A stretch of 40,977 nucleotides of DNA from Candidatus Galloscillospira stercoripullorum (GCA_018715695.1 DVLB01000071.1:1-40977), one strand, 5' to 3'. Counted from the first letter of the stretch, positions 1 to 8,679 are shown. The notes: generated from the sequence alone by a model not told the origin. Program-made: numbers and translations.

Positions 1-1
1 G

Positions 2-484
2 GGGCTGGCGGTGGCGTCTAACGCCCCCCAGTGCCGGGTGCTGCTGGGGGAGATCTCCGAGGCGGCAGTGCGCATCTGCCGGCAGAATATCCGCCGCAAT
101 CAGCTGGGCGGCCAGGTGTCGGTGATGGTGATGGACGCCATGGAAAAGCCGGCGGCGGCCATCGGAGAGTTTGACTGCATCGTCTGCAACCCGCCCTACA
201 TCCCCCGGGCGGACATTGAGACGCTGGACCGCTCCGTGAAAAACTTTGAGCCCTATCAGGCCCTGTGCGGGGGGGAGGACGGCTATGACTTCTACAGCGC
301 GATCTCCCAAAACTGGCGCAAAGCCCTGAAGGCCGGCGGGCGGCTGTACTTCGAGGTGGGGATCGGACAGGCAGATACGGTGCTGCGCCTCATGCGGGCC
401 AACGGCTTCGGGGATATCAACGTGGTCCAGGACACCGGCGGCATTCCGCGGGTGGTCTACGGCACCCTGCTGGAGTCCCTTTAG
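2..484 (+). CDS. prmC: Release factor glutamine methyltransferase PrmC, 3' part
   Basis: The gene enters from the left edge; the reading frame is open from base 2, so the true start lies outside the window. It methylates the glutamine of the GGQ motif of peptide chain release factors 1 and 2 using S-adenosylmethionine. The visible 160 residues hold the second half of a Rossmann methyltransferase fold with the diagnostic NPPYIP motif (CNPPYIPRADI), where the NPPY binds the substrate glutamine. It ends with TAG. recA follows after 84 bp. Recognition as PrmC rests on NPPY plus the C-terminal pattern FDCIVCNPPY...GLYFEVG-like; other N-methyltransferases share NPPY, but the length and layout fit PrmC. 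In Firmicutes it usually follows prfA, which would lie to the left. Confidence 0.88.
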   Translation, partial: GLAVASNAPQCRVLLGEISEAAVRICRQNIRRNQLGGQVSVMVMDAMEKPAAAIGEFDCIVCNPPYIPRADIETLDRSVKNFEPYQALCGGEDGYDFYSAISQNWRKALKAGGRLYFEVGIGQADTVLRLMRANGFGDINVVQDTGGIPRVVYGTLLESL

Positions 485-568
485 TGTCCGATCTTTTGGA
501 CTGATGCGCAGGTAAAATGAGAGATAGGCAGGAATTCTGCAAGGAAAGTGTAAGAGGAGAAAAGAGCA

Positions 569-1684
569 ATGGCGGCAAAGAAACCCATGGCACCGTCCCC
601 GACGGCGGCGCCTTCCAGTGAGAAGAAAAAGGCCATCGAGTCTGCGATGGCGCAGATCGAAAAGATGTACGGCAAGGGCGCTATCATGCGCCTGGGGGAC
701 AGCCAGGACATCCAGGTGGATGTGATCCCCACCGGCTCCCTGGCGCTGGATCTGGCCCTGGGGATCGGCGGCGTGCCCAGAGGGCGCATTGTGGAGATCT
801 ACGGCCCCGAGTCCTCCGGTAAGACCACCCTGGCCCTCCACATTGTGGCCGAGGCCCAGAAGCGGGGGGGCGAGGTGGCCTTTGTGGACGCGGAGCACGC
901 CCTGGATCCCACCTATGCCAGAGCCCTGGGGGTCAATATTGAGGAAATGCTGATCTCCCAGCCGGATACAGGCGAACAGGCCCTGGAGATCACCGAGGCC
1001 CTGGTCCGCTCCGGCGCCATCGATGTGGTGGTGGTGGACTCCGTGGCGGCCCTGGTGCCCCGGGCGGAGATCGAGGGCGAGATGGGCGACAGCTACGTGG
1101 GCCTCCAGGCCCGGCTGATGAGCCAGGCCCTGCGGAAGCTCACCGGCGCCATCGGCAAGACCAACTGCATCGTCATCTTCATCAACCAGCTGCGGGAGAA
1201 GGTGGGGGTCATGTACGGCAACCCCGAAGTCACCACCGGCGGCCGGGCGCTGAAGTTCTATGCCAGCGTGCGTATCGATGTGAGAAGAATTGAGGCTCTC
1301 AAGAGCGGCAGCGAGATCATCGGCAACCGCACCCGGGCCAAGGTGGTCAAGAACAAGGTGGCGCCCCCCTTCCGGGAGGCGGAGTTTGACATCATGTACG
1401 GCGAGGGCATCTCCAAGGTGGGCGAGATCCTGGACATCGCCGCCAAGCTGGACCTGGTGCAGAAGAGCTGCTCCTGGTTTGCCATGGGGGACATGCGTCT
1501 GGGCCAGGGCCGGGACGCGGCCAAGAAGTTCCTGCTGGAGAATCCCGACATCGCCGATCAGCTGGAGGCCGACATCCGCAAGAATGCCTATAAGCTCATG
1601 CCCAGCCAGGCCAAGGCGGCGGCCAAAGCCGCAGGCCGGGCGGTGGACGTGTCCGCCGACGATTTTGAGGACGGCGAGGAATGA
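569..1684 (+). CDS. recA: Recombinase RecA
   Basis: RecA forms filaments on single-stranded DNA, catalyses strand exchange and triggers LexA self-cleavage. The 371-residue product has the usual length. The Walker A motif GPESSGKT lies at residues 79-86, the MAW motif and the DNA-binding loops L1 and L2 follow, and the C-terminus ends in the acidic tail DDFEDGEE. The N-terminus carries a short Ala/Pro/Ser-rich extension before the conserved [17 protein letters not shown] helix. The ATG has a GAGGAG ribosome site at 554-559. No clear Firmicutes LexA box (GAAC-N4-GTTC) is visible in the 84-bp upstream gap, so SOS control is not shown here. recX overlaps its stop codon by 4 bases. Confidence 0.98.
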   Translation: MAAKKPMAPSPTAAPSSEKKKAIESAMAQIEKMYGKGAIMRLGDSQDIQVDVIPTGSLALDLALGIGGVPRGRIVEIYGPESSGKTTLALHIVAEAQKRGGEVAFVDAEHALDPTYARALGVNIEEMLISQPDTGEQALEITEALVRSGAIDVVVVDSVAALVPRAEIEGEMGDSYVGLQARLMSQALRKLTGAIGKTNCIVIFINQLREKVGVMYGNPEVTTGGRALKFYASVRIDVRRIEALKSGSEIIGNRTRAKVVKNKVAPPFREAEFDIMYGEGISKVGEILDIAAKLDLVQKSCSWFAMGDMRLGQGRDAAKKFLLENPDIADQLEADIRKNAYKLMPSQAKAAAKAAGRAVDVSADDFEDGEE

Positions 1685-2322
1685 AAATAGAAAAGCTCGC
1701 CCCATCGGCGCGTGTGGAAGGCCGCTGGCTGTGCCATTTGGAGGACGGCTCCATCCTGCGCGTGGGGGAGAGCGAGGTGGTCTCCTTCGCCCTGTACACC
1801 GGGAAGGAGCTCACGGATGAGGAACTCACCGCCCTTGAGGGGGCGGTGGAGGCGCGGAGCGTGCGGGAGAAAGCCCTGACTCTGGTGACGGGGCGGAGCA
1901 TGTCCCGCAAAGAGCTGGTGGATAAGCTCACTGCCCGGCCCCGGGACGAGAAGAAGAAACCGGTGAACGCCGAGCAGGCGGAGGCTGCCGCGGACTGGCT
2001 CACGGAGCTGGGGTACCTCAACGACGCCGAGTATGCCCGCGCCGTGGCCCGGCACTATGCCGCCAAGGGCTACGGGGAGCGCAGGGTGCGCGACGAGCTG
2101 TGGAAGCGAGGGGTGCCCCGGGAGCTGTGGGACGAGGCCCTGGAGGAGACCGGGGACGCTGAGGAACCCATCGACGCCTTTGTGCGCCGCCGTCTCCGGG
2201 GGACGCGCCCTGACCCCCGGGAGCTCAAGCGGCTCTCCGACGCCCTGCTGCGCCGGGGTTTTGATTGGGAGGACATCCGGGCCGCCCTGGGGCGGTACGC
2301 CGACGGTATGGAGGAGGAATGA
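1681..2322 (+). CDS. recX: Regulatory protein RecX
   Basis: RecX binds and modulates RecA filaments. The 213-residue product has the three-helix repeat signature of the family: [12 protein letters not shown] near residue 75, then [14 protein letters not shown] and [20 protein letters not shown] in the middle, and a last repeat around [22 protein letters not shown]. Its first 60 residues form the small N-terminal extension typical of Gram-positive RecX. Start and recA stop overlap as ATGA, which indicates translational coupling and co-expression with its target. The 3' end reaches the ribosome site of the following nitroreductase. Confidence 0.93.
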   Translation: MKIEKLAPSARVEGRWLCHLEDGSILRVGESEVVSFALYTGKELTDEELTALEGAVEARSVREKALTLVTGRSMSRKELVDKLTARPRDEKKKPVNAEQAEAAADWLTELGYLNDAEYARAVARHYAAKGYGERRVRDELWKRGVPRELWDEALEETGDAEEPIDAFVRRRLRGTRPDPRELKRLSDALLRRGFDWEDIRAALGRYADGMEEE

Positions 2323-2324
2323 GC

Positions 2325-2900
2325 ATGGAGACCATGAAGGCCCTGCTGGAGCGCAGAAGCGTGCGCAAGTATAAGAGCGAACCCATCCGGGAGGAAGACC
2401 TGAGAGCGGTGCTGGAGGCGGCTTGCTACGCCCCCTCGGCCATCAACCTCCAGCACTGGCACTTTGTGGCGGTGCGCTCGCCGGAGCATATGGCGGACCT
2501 GAAGGCCATCATGGCCAAGGTGGTCACCGCCTTCCGCCCGGTGCTCAAGGAGCGGTTTGCAAAGCACCCGGAGACGGTGGCCGAGACGGAGAATTTCCTC
2601 GCCTCCCTGGGGGGCGCTCCGGTGTGCGTGCTGGCCTTCTTCCTCAAGGTCGACTATCCCGACCGGGACGGGGCCATGCAGAGCGTGTCGGCGGCCATTG
2701 AAAACCTGCTGCTGGCCGCCTGGGACAAGGGCCTGGGCTCCTGCTGGATGTCGGCGCCCCAGCGCATGGGCCTGGGGGAGGAGCTGCGAGCTCGGTTTGC
2801 CCCCGACAAGGGGGAGTTCGTGGCCGCCATCACCCTGGGTTACCCCGACCAGAGCCCCCGCTGCCCGGCGCGCCGGGAGGGCCGGTACATCATACTCTGA
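2325..2900 (+). CDS. Nitroreductase family protein
   Basis: This FMN-dependent oxidoreductase of the NfsB/FRase fold probably reduces nitro, quinone or flavin substrates with NAD(P)H; the substrate cannot be told from sequence. Family marks are the N-terminal RRSVRKYKSEPI, the FMN-contacting APSAINLQHW, the central segment AIENLLLAAWDKGLGSCW and the C-terminal GYPDQSP. At 191 residues it has normal size. Two nearby ATGs compete: 2319 overlaps the recX stop, but the GAGGAGG ribosome site at 2311-2317 is too close to it, whereas 2325 sits 7 bases away, so 2325 is preferred. It is likely co-transcribed with recA-recX. Confidence 0.85.
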   Translation: METMKALLERRSVRKYKSEPIREEDLRAVLEAACYAPSAINLQHWHFVAVRSPEHMADLKAIMAKVVTAFRPVLKERFAKHPETVAETENFLASLGGAPVCVLAFFLKVDYPDRDGAMQSVSAAIENLLLAAWDKGLGSCWMSAPQRMGLGEELRARFAPDKGEFVAAITLGYPDQSPRCPARREGRYIIL

Positions 2901-2934
2901 GCGAATAGAGAAGCGATAGAAGGAGAAGAGATCC

Positions 2935-4263
2935 TTGAGCAGTTATAAAGTAGCGTTTATTTCCCTGGGCTGCGCCAAGAACCTGGTGAATACCGAGCAG
3001 ATGATGGACCTGGCGCGCGCCGCGGGCCATACCGTCACCGCCGAGCCCGATGGGGCCGACGTGGCGGTGCTCAACACCTGCGGCTTCATCGACTCGGCCA
3101 AGAGCGAGGCCATTGACAACATCCTGGAGCTCTCCCAGCTCAAGGAGGAGGGCAGGCTGGGCAAGCTGCTGGTGGCCGGGTGCCTGACCCAGCGGTACAA
3201 GGACGAACTGCTCTCTGAACTGCCCGAGGTGGACGGCATCCTGGGCACCGGCAGCTATACCGACATCGTGCCCGCCATCGCATCGGTGATGGAGGGAGAT
3301 CAGCCCACCTTCTTCGGAGACATCCACCACACCATCGAGGACGGGGGGCGCATGCTCACCACACCGCCCTACACCGCCTACTTGAAGATTGCCGAGGGCT
3401 GCGACAACCGCTGCTCCTACTGCATCATCCCCTACCTCCGGGGCCGCTACCGCAGCCGCACCATGGACTCGCTGCTGGAGGAGGCCCGGTGGCTTTCCGG
3501 CCGGGGGGTGAAGGAGCTCATCGTCATCGCCCAGGACATCACCCGTTACGGCGTGGACCTGTACGGAAAACACCGGCTGGCGGATCTGCTCAATGAATTA
3601 TGTAAACTTGATTTCCACTGGATCCGGCTTCACTATCTCTACCCCGACGAGCTCGACGACGAGCTCATCGACGTGATTGCGGAGGAGAAGAAGATCCTCA
3701 AGTATATCGACATTCCCCTCCAGCATATCAATGACGGAATTCTCAAGGCCATGAACCGCCGGGGCACCAAGGCGGAGATCCTGGCGCTGCTCCATAAGCT
3801 CCGGGAGCGCATCCCGGGCCTGGTGCTGCGCACCTCCCTCATCGCCGGACTGCCGGGAGAGGGAGAGGCGGAGTTTGAGGAGCTGTGCGATTTCCTGCGC
3901 CAGGAGCGAATCGAGCGGGCGGGCATCTTCCAGTTCTCCCCGGAGGAGGGCACCCCCGCCGCCGTGATGGAGGGCCAGGTGGACGCTGACACCGCCCAGC
4001 GCCGGGTGGAGCTGCTGGTGGACCTCCAGTCCCGGGTGATGGACGCGTGGAACGAGAGCCGCCTGGGGGAGACGGTGGAGGTGCTGTGCGAAGGATTTGA
4101 CGCCGAGGCGGGCTGTTACGCCGGGCGCACCTATGCCGACTCGCCCGACATTGACGGCCGTGTCTATTTCACCGCCGCCGGACTGGTCCCTGCCGGGGAA
4201 TTTGTGCGGGTGCGCCTCACCGGCACCGAGGACGGGGACATGACAGGAGAGATCGAGGAATGA
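2935..4263 (+). CDS. rimO: Ribosomal protein S12 methylthiotransferase RimO
   Basis: RimO is a radical-SAM enzyme that adds a methylthio group to an aspartate of ribosomal protein S12. The 442-residue product starts with the MTTase domain (SLGCAKNLVNTE, the RimO-type signature that differs from MiaB), with further cluster cysteines in NTCGF and AGCLTQRY. The radical-SAM cluster motif CDNRCSYC lies near residue 158, and a TRAM domain occupies the last 65 residues. The start is TTG: an AGGAG at 2921-2925 is 9 bases upstream and the conserved SLGCAKN begins only ten residues later, so no downstream ATG fits. The next gene overlaps its stop by ATGA. Confidence 0.95.
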   Translation: MSSYKVAFISLGCAKNLVNTEQMMDLARAAGHTVTAEPDGADVAVLNTCGFIDSAKSEAIDNILELSQLKEEGRLGKLLVAGCLTQRYKDELLSELPEVDGILGTGSYTDIVPAIASVMEGDQPTFFGDIHHTIEDGGRMLTTPPYTAYLKIAEGCDNRCSYCIIPYLRGRYRSRTMDSLLEEARWLSGRGVKELIVIAQDITRYGVDLYGKHRLADLLNELCKLDFHWIRLHYLYPDELDDELIDVIAEEKKILKYIDIPLQHINDGILKAMNRRGTKAEILALLHKLRERIPGLVLRTSLIAGLPGEGEAEFEELCDFLRQERIERAGIFQFSPEEGTPAAVMEGQVDADTAQRRVELLVDLQSRVMDAWNESRLGETVEVLCEGFDAEAGCYAGRTYADSPDIDGRVYFTAAGLVPAGEFVRVRLTGTEDGDMTGEIEE

Positions 4264-4847
4264 GCGGGGAGAGGGAGAACTGCCTCTACCATGTTTCCCC
4301 TACCGCCGGACTGAGGGAGCTGCAGCCCAGCGTCACCCAATATTTCGGAAAGCCCCGGCAGGTTTGCCTCACCGCCAGCCTACCCATGGCGCTGATGTAC
4401 GGGGTGAAGCACTTCGAGTACACCTACGGCTATACCCGCTCCGGTCAGATCTACTATGAGGAGTACTTTCCCGATGCCCTGGCGGAGATTTACAGGGGCA
4501 AGAAGGCCAGCCTCTACCGCTGCGCCTTCCGTCCGGACATGACCGCCACCGCCATCCCCAACGAGTATGTGACGCCCCGGGCGGTGACGGTGCTGGAGGA
4601 GACCCCCATCCCAGATGTGTACGAGGCCCTGCTGGAGCAGGGGCGGCTGGGAAGGCTGAAGATCGTGCGCTATTCGGAGATGACGGCGGAGAGCCTTGCC
4701 TGGGTGGAGGCGGCGGAGACGGTCACCATCCTGGAGCATGGCCTTCTCCATGAGGACGGGGCCTTTGCCCGGTATATGCGGGAAAAATATCCCCGGAGCT
4801 GGGAACAGGCCCAGGCGCGGGAAAAGGAGAGAGAGGCCCAGCCATGA
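4260..4847 (+). CDS. Uncharacterised protein in the rimO-pgsA gene string
   Basis: I do not recognise this 195-residue protein with certainty. It is soluble, with no signal peptide or membrane segment. The N-terminus reads YHVSPTAGLRELQPS and later VCLTASLPMALMYG; a YH-x-S-x(n)-L-x-P opening followed by a strand-and-helix 'ALxYG' segment is seen in several ADP-ribosyltransferase-fold proteins, but the catalytic triads of known ARTs are not evident, so that is only a weak suggestion. The C-terminus is charged (QAQAREKEREAQP). It overlaps rimO by ATGA and the HD hydrolase by ATGA, so it is translationally coupled on both sides and is surely a real gene. Confidence 0.75.
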   Translation: MSGERENCLYHVSPTAGLRELQPSVTQYFGKPRQVCLTASLPMALMYGVKHFEYTYGYTRSGQIYYEEYFPDALAEIYRGKKASLYRCAFRPDMTATAIPNEYVTPRAVTVLEETPIPDVYEALLEQGRLGRLKIVRYSEMTAESLAWVEAAETVTILEHGLLHEDGAFARYMREKYPRSWEQAQAREKEREAQP

Positions 4848-5506
4848 CAGACCGGGAACAGCGGACCCTGGATTTTTTGAGAGAGCGCCTGGGCGCGTGT
4901 GAGTATTTCAGGGCCCATCCTGCGGAGGGGGCCTACCGGCTGGAGCACTCTATCCGGGTGGCCCGGATCGGCGCGGAGATCGCCCGGAACGAGGGCATGG
5001 ACGAGGAGCACATGACCATTGCGTGCCTTCTCCACGACGTGGGCTATGGGACGGATTTTCCGGCGGATTACAACTGGAACGACCACGGCCGCCACGGCGC
5101 CAAAATCGCCCGCCCCTTCCTGAGCACCCTGGGACTGGATAGCCAGACGGTGGAGGACATTTGCTACGGCATTGCCATCCATGTGGATGACCGGTCAGAC
5201 TTTCCGGGCCGCCGCACCCCCTTCACCGAAACGGTGGGGGATGCGGACAACATCGACCGCTTTGACGTCTTTCGCATTTACGATAGTCTGCGTTTTCGGA
5301 ATTTTTATGAGATGTCACTTGTGGAGCGGCTCAACTGGCTGGAGGGCCTGGGGCCACAACTGGAGAAGCTGGAGCAAATGGAGCTGGCCACCCCTACGGC
5401 CACGGCTCTGTGGCGCTCCAGGGTGGCGTTCCAGCGGGCCTTCTTTGACCGGCTGCTGGAACAGACGAGGGCCGGAACACTGCCGGAAAGAACGGAGGAA
5501 CAGTAA
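4844..5506 (+). CDS. HD-domain phosphohydrolase
   Basis: A 220-residue metal-dependent phosphohydrolase of the HD superfamily. The metal ligands are visible in order: H35 (RLEHSIRV), H64-D65 (CLLHDVGYG), histidines at 81/84 and 113, and an aspartate in GDADNIDRFD around 133-135. This arrangement is that of small single-domain HD hydrolases acting on nucleotides or other phosphoesters; the substrate cannot be assigned. It lacks the RelA/SpoT synthetase and GYP signatures. The start overlaps the previous stop by ATGA and its TAA directly abuts the ATG of pgsA, so the four genes from rimO to pgsA look like one transcript. Confidence 0.85.
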   Translation: MTDREQRTLDFLRERLGACEYFRAHPAEGAYRLEHSIRVARIGAEIARNEGMDEEHMTIACLLHDVGYGTDFPADYNWNDHGRHGAKIARPFLSTLGLDSQTVEDICYGIAIHVDDRSDFPGRRTPFTETVGDADNIDRFDVFRIYDSLRFRNFYEMSLVERLNWLEGLGPQLEKLEQMELATPTATALWRSRVAFQRAFFDRLLEQTRAGTLPERTEEQ

Positions 5507-6034
5507 ATGAATACAGCCAACAAGCTGACGCTGCTGCGGGTGGTGCTGATCCCGCTGTTTCTGGTGGTGCTCTATCTGCGCTTCCCATACAGCCAATATA
5601 TCGCCCTGGTGCTGTTCATTCTGGCCAGCATCACCGACTTTGCAGACGGCTACATCGCCCGCAAGCATAACCTCATCACCGACTTCGGGAAATTCATGGA
5701 CCCGCTGGCGGATAAGGTGCTGGTCATGGCGGCCATGCTGTGGTTTGTGGAGTCGGGCCGCTTCCCCGGCTGGGCGCTGCTCATCGTCATCGTCCGGGAG
5801 TTCGGCGTCACCGCGCTGCGGCTGGTGGCGGTAGAGGGCGGCCGTGTGATCGCCGCGGGCTGGTCTGGCAAGATCAAGACGGCCTCCACCATGGTGGGCA
5901 TCTGCGCCATGTTCCTCTTTGACGAGCCGCTGCTGGACACCATTGTGGTGGCGGTCATCCTGGTCACCACCATCTACTCGGGCCTTGAGTACTTTGTGAA
6001 GAACCGGGACTTGATGAACTGGAAGGACCTGTAA
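5507..6034 (+). CDS. pgsA: CDP-diacylglycerol-glycerol-3-phosphate 3-phosphatidyltransferase
   Basis: This membrane enzyme makes phosphatidylglycerophosphate, the committed step to phosphatidylglycerol and cardiolipin. The 175-residue product has the full CDP-alcohol phosphotransferase motif D44-x2-D47-G48-x2-A51-R52-x8-G61-x3-D65-x3-D69. Hydrophobic segments at about 10-40, 72-92 and 120-160 give the expected membrane topology. The N-terminal NTANKLTLLRVVLIP is typical of PgsA. In Gram-positives pgsA commonly sits next to rimO and recA-type genes, as here. The ATG follows the previous TAA without any gap. A new promoter and T-box begin just after its stop. Confidence 0.95.
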   Translation: MNTANKLTLLRVVLIPLFLVVLYLRFPYSQYIALVLFILASITDFADGYIARKHNLITDFGKFMDPLADKVLVMAAMLWFVESGRFPGWALLIVIVREFGVTALRLVAVEGGRVIAAGWSGKIKTASTMVGICAMFLFDEPLLDTIVVAVILVTTIYSGLEYFVKNRDLMNWKDL

Positions 6035-6041
6035 GAGGAAC

Positions 6042-6070
6042 TTGACACCGGCGTGGCGTCATGATAATAT
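6042..6070 (+). promoter_or_regulatory. Sigma-A promoter of the cysE-cysS T-box operon
   Basis: A perfect -35 TTGACA at 6042-6047 is followed after 17 bases by TAATAT at 6065-6070. Transcription would start near 6077 and give a leader of about 250 bases that carries the T-box element. Confidence 0.8.
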
Positions 6071-6076
6071 ACTGGA

Positions 6077-6310
6077 ACAGTTTCATATCGCGAGGAACGG
6101 AAAGAGTAGCGCGTGGGGACCAGACAGAGAGGGGCCGTCGTCGGCTGGGAGCGGCCCTGTGGAGAAGCGCGTCAAGTGCGTCCGGGAGCGAGGGGGATGT
6201 GGATGCCCTCCGGGTTGGCCGCCGTCACCGGCTTGGAGTGAGAAATCGAGAGTGGAACCGCGACAGTATTGCCGCCTCTCATGCCTTTGCGGGCATGAGA
6301 GGCGTTTTTT
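6077..6310 (+). promoter_or_regulatory. Cysteine T-box riboswitch leader
   Basis: A T-box senses uncharged tRNA and lets transcription continue through a terminator. The T-box core GAGAGTGGAACCGCG lies at 6248-6262. Stem I can be drawn from about 6098 to 6184: CGGA pairs with TCCG, GCGC with GCGC, an AGAGAG bulge precedes GGGCCG/CGGCCC around a terminal loop. On the 3' side of the resulting specifier loop, TGC (6177-6179) followed by G is the best specifier, decoding cysteine. The antiterminator bulge is TGGA (6253-6256), whose last base pairs with the U at position 73 of tRNA-Cys. The terminator follows at 6274-6310. Pairing was drawn by eye. Confidence 0.9.
6274..6310 (+). terminator. T-box-controlled terminator
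   Basis: A perfect 12-bp stem (GCCTCTCATGCC at 6274-6285 with its complement at 6292-6303) has a 6-base loop and ends in a run of six T at 6305-6310. It lies 20 bases before the cysE start and is the intrinsic terminator competed against by the T-box antiterminator. Confidence 0.93.
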
Positions 6311-6330
6311 CATATAAGGAGGTGTCTGTC

Positions 6331-6981
6331 ATGACCCGACTGGGGGAGACCCTGCGGGCCTACCAGCAGCGGGACCCGGCGGCCCGGAGCCGTCTGGAGA
6401 TCCTGCTGCTCTATCCCGGTGTTCACGCCACGCTTTACCACCGGCTGGCCCATTTTTTGCACTGCCATGGGCTTAAATTCCTGGCCCGGTGGGTGAGCCA
6501 GTGGAGCCGGTTCTGGACGGGGATCGAGATCCACCCGGGGGCCAGGATCGGCCGCCGGCTGGTCATCGACCACGGCATGGGCATCGTCATCGGCGAGACC
6601 GCCGAGATCGGGGATGACTGCCTGCTCTACCACGGGGTCACCCTCGGGGGCACCGGCAAGGACCAGGGCAAGCGCCACCCCACCCTGGGCAACAATGTGA
6701 TGGTGGCCGCGGGGGCCAAGGTGCTGGGCCCCTTCACCGTGGGGGACGACTCCCGGATCGCCGCGGGCGCGGTGGTCCTCACCGCCGTGCCTCCCGGCTC
6801 CACCGCCGTGGGCGTGCCCGCCCGGGTGGTGCGTATCGCCGGGGAGAAGGTGGACTACGCCGACCAGGTGGACCAGATCCATGTGACCGACCCGGTACAA
6901 AAGGAATTGCAGATTCTCGGCTCCCGGCTGGAGCTCTTGGAAAAAATGCTGGACAAACAGATAAGGAGCGAACAGAAATGA
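6331..6981 (+). CDS. cysE: Serine O-acetyltransferase
   Basis: CysE makes O-acetylserine from serine and acetyl-CoA, the first step of cysteine synthesis. The 216-residue product has an N-terminal helical part (YPGVHATLYHRLAHF), then left-handed beta-helix hexapeptide repeats with the family marks GIEIHPGARIG, DHGMGIVIGETAEIG, GVTLGGTGKDQGKRHP and a C-terminal GVPARVVR. It is of the shorter Gram-positive type. The ATG at 6331 has a strong AAGGAGGTG ribosome site at 6316-6324; the frame stays open upstream into the T-box leader but that part is noncoding. Expression is placed under cysteinyl-tRNA sensing together with cysS, whose ATG overlaps the cysE stop. Confidence 0.95.
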   Translation: MTRLGETLRAYQQRDPAARSRLEILLLYPGVHATLYHRLAHFLHCHGLKFLARWVSQWSRFWTGIEIHPGARIGRRLVIDHGMGIVIGETAEIGDDCLLYHGVTLGGTGKDQGKRHPTLGNNVMVAAGAKVLGPFTVGDDSRIAAGAVVLTAVPPGSTAVGVPARVVRIAGEKVDYADQVDQIHVTDPVQKELQILGSRLELLEKMLDKQIRSEQK

Positions 6982-8420
6982 AGCTTTATAACTCTCTCAC
7001 CCACAAGAAGGAGGACTTCGTCCCGCACGAGGAGGGCAAGGTGTCCATGTACACCTGCGGCCCCACAGTCTACCACTTTGCCCACATCGGCAACCTGCGC
7101 TCCTACATCATGGAGGACGTGCTGGAGAAGTTCCTGCGCTTCGAGGGGTATGAGGTCAAGCGGGTCATGAACATCACCGACGTGGGCCATCTCTCCTCCG
7201 ACGCCGACACCGGCGAGGATAAGATGCTCAAGGGCGCCCAGCGGGAGCACAAGAGCGTCATGGAGATCGCCAAGTTCTATACCGACGCTTTTTTTGCCGA
7301 CTGCGAAAAGCTCAACATCAAATACCCCGACGTGGTCCAGCCCGCCACCGGTATGATCGACGACTATATCAAGGTCATCACCTCTCTCCTGGAGAAGGGC
7401 TATGCCTACCAGGCCGGGGGCAACATCTACTTCGATACCTCCAAGCTGGAGAAGTACTATGTTTTCAACGACCATGACCAGGAGGACCTGGCAGTGGGAG
7501 TGCGGGAGAGCGTGGAGGAGGACGAGAACAAGCGCAATAAGGCTGACTTCGTGCTGTGGTTCACCAAGAGCAAGTTTGAGGATCAGGCCCTCAAGTGGGA
7601 TTCTCCCTGGGGGGTGGGCTACCCGGGCTGGCATATCGAGTGCTCCTGCATCTCCATGAAGTACCTGGGGGAGTATCTGGACCTTCACTGCGGCGGCATC
7701 GACAACGCCTTTCCCCACCATACCAACGAGATCGCCCAGTCGGAGGCCTACCTGGGCCACTCCTGGTGCAAATACTGGATGCATGTCCACCACCTCAACA
7801 CCGCCGACGGCAAGATGAGCAAGTCCAAGGGGGAGTTTCTCACCGTCTCCCTGCTGGAGGAAAAGGGATACGACCCGCTGGTCTACCGGCTCTTCTGCCT
7901 CCAGTCCCACTACCGCAAGGGCCTGGTGTTCTCCTGGGAGAACCTGGATAACGCCAAAGCCGCCTATGACAAGCTGGTAGGCCGCGTGGCCGCCCTCACC
8001 GGAGAGGGCGAGGTGGACGCCGCCGCGGTGGAGGCCCACCGCACCGCCTTTATCCAGGCGGTGGGCAACGACCTGAACACCTCCCTGGGGGTCACTGCCC
8101 TCTATAACGCCCTGAAGGCAGACGTGAACGACGCCACCAAGACGGCCATCCTGGCGGAGCTGGACCAGGTGCTTGGCCTGAAGCTGCTGGAGCGTGCGGC
8201 GGCGCGCCGGGCCGAGCAGGCCAAGGTCACCACCACCGCCACCGGGGGCTATACCGTCACCGGGGAGGGAGACGAGGCGGTGGACGCCCTGGTGCTGGAG
8301 CGGTACGAGGCCAAGCGCGCCAAGGATTTCGCCCGGGCCGACGCCATCCGAGAGCAACTCAAGGCCCAGGGCATTGAGCTCACCGACCTGCCTGGGGGAT
8401 GCAGCTGGAAGCGGGTGTAA
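6978..8420 (+). CDS. cysS: Cysteinyl-tRNA synthetase
   Basis: A class I aminoacyl-tRNA synthetase of 480 residues that charges tRNA-Cys. The HIGH-type motif is HIGN at residues 36-39, and KMSKS lies at 279-283. The catalytic zinc ligands are in place: C28 in YTCGP, C222 in WHIECSC and the His/Glu of FPHHTNEIA. The C-terminal DALR and anticodon-binding region is present. The start overlaps the cysE stop (ATGA). The pairing of a cysteine biosynthesis gene and CysRS behind one cysteine T-box makes both rise when charged tRNA-Cys falls. A GC-rich hairpin lies 10 bases past the stop. Confidence 0.97.
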   Translation: MKLYNSLTHKKEDFVPHEEGKVSMYTCGPTVYHFAHIGNLRSYIMEDVLEKFLRFEGYEVKRVMNITDVGHLSSDADTGEDKMLKGAQREHKSVMEIAKFYTDAFFADCEKLNIKYPDVVQPATGMIDDYIKVITSLLEKGYAYQAGGNIYFDTSKLEKYYVFNDHDQEDLAVGVRESVEEDENKRNKADFVLWFTKSKFEDQALKWDSPWGVGYPGWHIECSCISMKYLGEYLDLHCGGIDNAFPHHTNEIAQSEAYLGHSWCKYWMHVHHLNTADGKMSKSKGEFLTVSLLEEKGYDPLVYRLFCLQSHYRKGLVFSWENLDNAKAAYDKLVGRVAALTGEGEVDAAAVEAHRTAFIQAVGNDLNTSLGVTALYNALKADVNDATKTAILAELDQVLGLKLLERAAARRAEQAKVTTTATGGYTVTGEGDEAVDALVLERYEAKRAKDFARADAIREQLKAQGIELTDLPGGCSWKRV

Positions 8421-8623
8421 AAAGAGAAAACGCGGGACGCGCTCTGTGCGCGTCCCGCGTGAGACCGTCGATAAACCCTTCTGGCCCAAGGGTTCGGAGG
8501 GAAAGATAGTGTGAAAGAAAACCGTCAGGGTTGTCTTTCGCGTTTGATCAAACCACTTTTTGAGCCTTTTTTGAAGGTTCAAAAAGTGCAGCAGCTTGTC
8601 GAAAAGACTTTTTCGACAAGCTG

Positions 8624-8657
8624 ACGCGGGACGCGCTCTGTGCGCGTCCCGCGTTTT
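8624..8657 (+). terminator. Terminator downstream of cysS (right hairpin copy)
   Basis: The right copy of the duplicated hairpin has a 13-bp stem and is followed by TTTT at 8654-8657, so it can act as an intrinsic terminator on the + strand. The left copy (8430-8460) lacks the T tract on + but has one on the - strand. Confidence 0.65.
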
Positions 8658-8679
8658 GCCTGCGCGGAGGGGATAGCCC

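Noticed and set aside
485-568. LexA-controlled promoter for recA
   Set aside because: No GAAC-N4-GTTC palindrome and no well-spaced -35/-10 pair could be found in the 84-bp gap.
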